This document shows positions 61,321-64,000 of a DNA stretch of 64,000 nucleotides, one piece after another. The notes beneath the pieces were generated by a model that saw only the letters and a list, made by a program, of their open reading frames with translations, was not told the origin of the DNA and searched no databases. The position numbers and the translations under genes are program-made. Position 1 is the first letter of the stretch, and each line of letters begins with the position of its first letter. The stretch comes from Gammaproteobacteria bacterium (GTDB taxonomy: Bacteria > Pseudomonadota > Gammaproteobacteria > Pseudomonadales > Azotimanducaceae): positions 1-64,000 of the forward strand of contig JAPPDJ010000018.1 of assembly GCA_028824555.1 (NCBI GenBank), in the 5' to 3' direction.

Positions 61321-62980
61321 AGCCGCTGCTGCGGATCACCCTCCCGGGGCGTTCGCCCGTGTGTTCGTCGTCTCGGAGGATCACGTGGCCGTTGACGACG
61401 GTGGCCTTGTAGCCGGCTGCGCGTTGGATCAGGCGGCTCTTGCCGTGGGGGAAGTCGCGGACGACTTCGGGGCGGCGTTCTTCCACCCGTTCTGGATCGA
61501 GCACGTTGATGTCGGCCTTCATTCCAGGCGCCAGTGTGCCGCGGTCCTTTAGGTCCAGCACGCGGGCGGCGGAGCTGGTCATGCGACGAACCGCTTCGGC
61601 CAGCGAGAGTTTGCGTTGGTCGCGCACCCAGTGGCTGAGAAGGAACGAAGCCCAGCCGGAATCCATGATCTGGGAGACGTGGGCGCCGGCGTCGCCTAGA
61701 CCCGGCACCACCCAATCGCGGGCCATCAGCGCTTCCACCGCGTCGAAGTTCATGTTGAAGAAAGGGCGGTGGAAGACGGCACTGCCATCGCTTTCCAGCA
61801 CCAGCCGGAGCCAGGCTTCGGCCGGGTGCTCGCCGGCTGCGGCTGCCAGAGCCGCAAGGTTGTCTTCGGCGGGTTTGGTGTAGATGGGGCGGTCGCCGTC
61901 GCCAACCCAGCGCAGGCCTGCGGCGAAGGCGTCGCTCGCTGGGTCTGCCTTCGCTGCGGCCACGAGTTCGGCGCGGAATGCCGGATCGCGAATGGCGTCC
62001 AAGCGACGATCCACGTCGAGTTCGCGCAGTTTCGCCCAGGCAGGGAAGAAGATGTTGGTCTTGAGCGCAGAGACGAAGCCGCCAGGGCGCGGCACCGTGA
62101 CGCCGTAGATCTCAAGCCCTTCGGCGCGCAGGTCTTCGACGATCTGGTGCGGGTCTTCGAAGCGGAAGCTCTCGGTTTCCACCACGCTGAAAAGCACGCG
62201 GCCGTTGCCGGCGCGGGCCTGGCGGCCAAGGAACTCGAGGTCGCGGCCAATGGCGTTCTTGTCGTACCACGGCACGTTCTGCATCAGGCCGTTGTGGGCG
62301 CCCACTTGCCGGGCGATGGCTTCGAGCTCTTCCGCTTCCGCAAACGTGCCGGGGATGGAGCGGCCGTCCGGCAGCCGGTGGGCGGGAAGCCGGTTGGTGG
62401 AGAACCCGATGGCGCCGTCGCGCACAGATTGTCCGGCCACTTCGGCGATGCGAGCGGTTTCCTCCGGCGTCGGGTTCTCGTCGATGCCGCGCTCCCCCAT
62501 CACATAGAAGCGCACCGCGCCGTGGCCAACCATGCCGGTAACGTTGATGGCCGGATTCATGCCTTCCAGGGCGTTGAGGTATTCGCCGTAGCTTTCCCAG
62601 TTCCACGGCAGGCCATCGATGATTGCCTCGCGGGGGATGTCCTCGACGGTCTCCATCATCTCTGCGAGGAACTGCCGATCCTGTGGCTTGCAGGGCGCGA
62701 AGGTAACGCCGCAGTTGCCGAGCAACGCCGTGGTGACGCCATGCCAAGAGACTGGCGTCAGCATTGGGTCCCAGCCGATCTGGGCGTCGAGGTGGGTGTG
62801 CAGGTCGATGAAGCCCGGCGTCCCGGCAAGGCCATCGGCGCGAATCTCCTCGCGCCCGCGCTCCTGCACCCGACCGATGGCCGTGATGGTGTCCCCATCC
62901 ACCGCGAGATCGGCAGCGAACGGCTCGCCGCCGGAGCCATCGACCACCAGACCGTCCCGAATCACAAGATCGTGGCTCAT
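61319..62980 (-). CDS. N-acyl-D-amino-acid deacylase (D-aminoacylase) family amidohydrolase
   Basis: The 553-residue zinc-dependent amidohydrolase would remove the acyl group from N-acyl-D-amino acids or similar amides. The N-terminus LVIRDGLVVDGSGGEPFAAD is followed by the metal-binding GFIDLHTHLDAQIGWDP and by HGVTTALLGNCGVTFAPC, the D-aminoacylase hallmark. AHVSQIMDSGWASFLLSHWV and GTLAPGMKADINVLDPE lie near the C-terminus. ATG 62980 (MSHDLVIRDG) is chosen because the family starts there. The substrate is not established. It is the second of two minus-strand genes with creA upstream, 83 bases apart. Confidence 0.88.
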   Translation of the reverse strand: MSHDLVIRDGLVVDGSGGEPFAADLAVDGDTITAIGRVQERGREEIRADGLAGTPGFIDLHTHLDAQIGWDPMLTPVSWHGVTTALLGNCGVTFAPCKPQDRQFLAEMMETVEDIPREAIIDGLPWNWESYGEYLNALEGMNPAINVTGMVGHGAVRFYVMGERGIDENPTPEETARIAEVAGQSVRDGAIGFSTNRLPAHRLPDGRSIPGTFAEAEELEAIARQVGAHNGLMQNVPWYDKNAIGRDLEFLGRQARAGNGRVLFSVVETESFRFEDPHQIVEDLRAEGLEIYGVTVPRPGGFVSALKTNIFFPAWAKLRELDVDRRLDAIRDPAFRAELVAAAKADPASDAFAAGLRWVGDGDRPIYTKPAEDNLAALAAAAGEHPAEAWLRLVLESDGSAVFHRPFFNMNFDAVEALMARDWVVPGLGDAGAHVSQIMDSGWASFLLSHWVRDQRKLSLAEAVRRMTSSAARVLDLKDRGTLAPGMKADINVLDPERVEERRPEVVRDFPHGKSRLIQRAAGYKATVVNGHVILRDDEHTGERPGRVIRSSG

Positions 62981-63063
62981 TCGCTTCACTCCATCCGTGG
63001 CAGGCAATCGCCCATGCAGCGAAGACTACGCCATATCCATGCCGCACACTCTGCCCGGCGCTG

Positions 63064-63555
63064 CTACTGGCCGTCGTCGCAGCGCGCCAGTGGGGTCTCG
63101 TCTCCGGGCCAAGGCATGATGGGAACGGTGGAGATGGCGTTCTTGGGGGAGCCGTCCACCAGTTTCTCGCTGTACACGAGATAAACGAGGGTGTTGCGGG
63201 TCTCGTCGCAGAAGCGGACGACGCTGAGGCGCTTGAACAGCGCCGAGCGGCGCTCGCTGAAGACGGGATCGCCGGCATCCAGCTTGCCGCTGATGCGGAT
63301 GGGGCCCACTTGGCGGCAAGCGATGGAGGCGTCGGAGGTGTCCTCGGCGAGCCCCACCATGCTGGTCAGGCCACCAGACACCGCCCGGCTGACATGGCAG
63401 GCGACGCCTTGCACTTGCTCGTCGTCGAAGGCGTCCACGGCCACCTTGTGGTCGGGCCCCAAGAGCTGGAACGCCGTATCGACCGTGCCGATCTCCTCCG
63501 CAACGGCCGTGAAGGCAAGCGCCCCAATGAACGCCACGGCCACCTTCACCGGCAT
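63064..63555 (-). CDS. creA: CreA family protein
   Basis: The 163-residue periplasmic protein of the CreA family has no established function, although it is widespread in proteobacteria. A signal peptide ([19 protein letters not shown]) is followed by [20 protein letters not shown], the conserved start, and [20 protein letters not shown]. The C-terminal [20 protein letters not shown] is typical. ATG 63555 is chosen for the signal peptide. It stands alone or with the deacylase. Confidence 0.92.
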   Translation of the reverse strand: MPVKVAVAFIGALAFTAVAEEIGTVDTAFQLLGPDHKVAVDAFDDEQVQGVACHVSRAVSGGLTSMVGLAEDTSDASIACRQVGPIRISGKLDAGDPVFSERRSALFKRLSVVRFCDETRNTLVYLVYSEKLVDGSPKNAISTVPIMPWPGDETPLARCDDGQ

Positions 63556-63949
63556 CGTCCCGAACGCAGTTCGCGGGCCCTGCGCGCGATGCCTCGGCCC
63601 GCAACAACGTCTATCCGACCGGAATCCTCTTGGCGCCATTGCCCAACTCCTACCCGCAAGCTTGCGTTCGCCTCGAAACATACTCCGAACGACCAGCGGT
63701 TGCAGACGGCGAAAGGGGTGTTGGCGCCTCTGCACAGCCCGCAGGCCCGCGCATCCCCAACAACGGTGGCGGCGCGCACTTTCCTGTCACTCCCCCCTCG
63801 AGGGGGAGTCGAGAAAAGCGTCCCCGCTTTTCTCGGAGGGGGGGCTTCTCGCAGGAGGGGGTGTTCTAACTCCGGTGCAGGCGTCCTTCCCTACGGCGCG
63901 GCCTCCGAGCAGAGCCTATAGGCCCTTTGATGGGCGGGCTTTGCCTTCC
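63556..63949. other. Intergenic region with a family B repeat
   Basis: No gene is seen in these 394 bases. A family B unit lies at 63783-63845. CCCAACAACGGTGGCGGCGC (from about 63750) runs up to it, the inverse of the segment after the left-edge copy. Confidence 0.6.
63783..63845. repeat. Family B palindromic repeat (single arm)
   Basis: It reads TGTCACTCCCCCCTCGAGGG, then GGAGTCGAGAAAAGCGTCCC and the hairpin CTTTTCTCGGAGGGGGGG. Only one half of the element is present. Its 5' flank GGCGGCGCGCACTTTCC is shared with the left-edge copy in opposite orientation. Confidence 0.8.
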
Positions 63950-64000
63950 TTACACCAAGCTCGACAGGAACTCCAACGTGCGGGCGCGGGCACCGTCTTC
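63950..64000 (-). CDS. 3' end of a minus-strand gene cut by the window edge
   Basis: Read on the minus strand, the last bases give EDGARARTLEFLSSLV and a TAA stop at 63950-63952. The short C-terminus resembles the end of an alpha/beta hydrolase, but 16 residues are too few for a family call. It could equally be a chance open frame. Confidence 0.35.
   Translation of the reverse strand, partial: EDGARARTLEFLSSLV

Overview
The window is GC-rich, densely coding DNA from a bacterium. The order rpoZ-spoT ... recG, followed by gpmI and an EnvC-like gene, together with CreA, a TonB-dependent receptor and an ECF sigma/anti-sigma pair, points to an uncultured gammaproteobacterium. The accessory genes (phytanoyl-CoA dioxygenase-like proteins, a TauD-like oxygenase, CaiB-type CoA-transferase, enoyl-CoA hydratases, amidohydrolases, a TPR-sulfotransferase and F420-related genes) resemble those of free-living or host-associated marine lineages. 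That habitat is inference. No rRNA, tRNA, CRISPR array, phage or transposase gene was seen.

Layout. 1-12.3 kb holds a tannase-family esterase, an adenine deaminase-like enzyme, a sialidase-fold protein, a GYD protein, a SPOR-CBM9-DUF5916 outer-membrane protein, an MFS transporter, an ECF sigma/anti-sigma/secretin-like lipoprotein operon (minus strand) and an enoyl-CoA hydratase. 12.5-25.5 kb is a housekeeping backbone (rpoZ, spoT, recG, gpmI, envC-like). It is split between spoT and recG by a catabolic cassette of a PhyH-like oxygenase, an FGGY kinase, a deacetylase and a SelA/DgaE-like PLP enzyme. 26-39 kb carries a serine hydrolase, a TPR-sulfotransferase with a TonB receptor, amidohydrolase, oxygenase and cyclase genes, then enoyl-CoA hydratase, a glutathione peroxidase with an in-frame UGA, and a CoA-transferase. 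39.3-41.8 kb is a fused FO synthase (CofG-CofH, FbiC-like). 41.9-49.4 kb is a tightly coupled three-gene operon of SNF2-type helicase, Mre11/SbcD-like nuclease and Rad50/YhaN-like ATPase. 50.3-55.9 kb is a peptide-type ABC transporter operon. It lies between two copies of a 51-bp leader, the second of which precedes an S9 peptidase gene. 59-64 kb has a second PhyH-like protein, a deazaflavin-dependent (DDN-type) oxidoreductase, an N-acyl-D-amino-acid deacylase, creA and a gene fragment.

The strongest unusual signals are three. (1) The glutathione peroxidase appears to be a selenoprotein: UGA stands at the catalytic cysteine position and is followed by a hairpin with the same apical decamer as the E. 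coli fdhF SECIS element. (2) The helicase-nuclease-ATPase operon is a candidate DNA repair or defence system that I cannot assign to a named one. (3) Two families of short palindromic intergenic repeats recur throughout (about eleven loci of a REPIN-like family and four of a MITE-like family).

Protein starts were chosen from Shine-Dalgarno sequences, signal peptides and family N-termini. Several are GTG starts in overlapping operon genes. All function calls rest on motif recognition by eye, without database searches.
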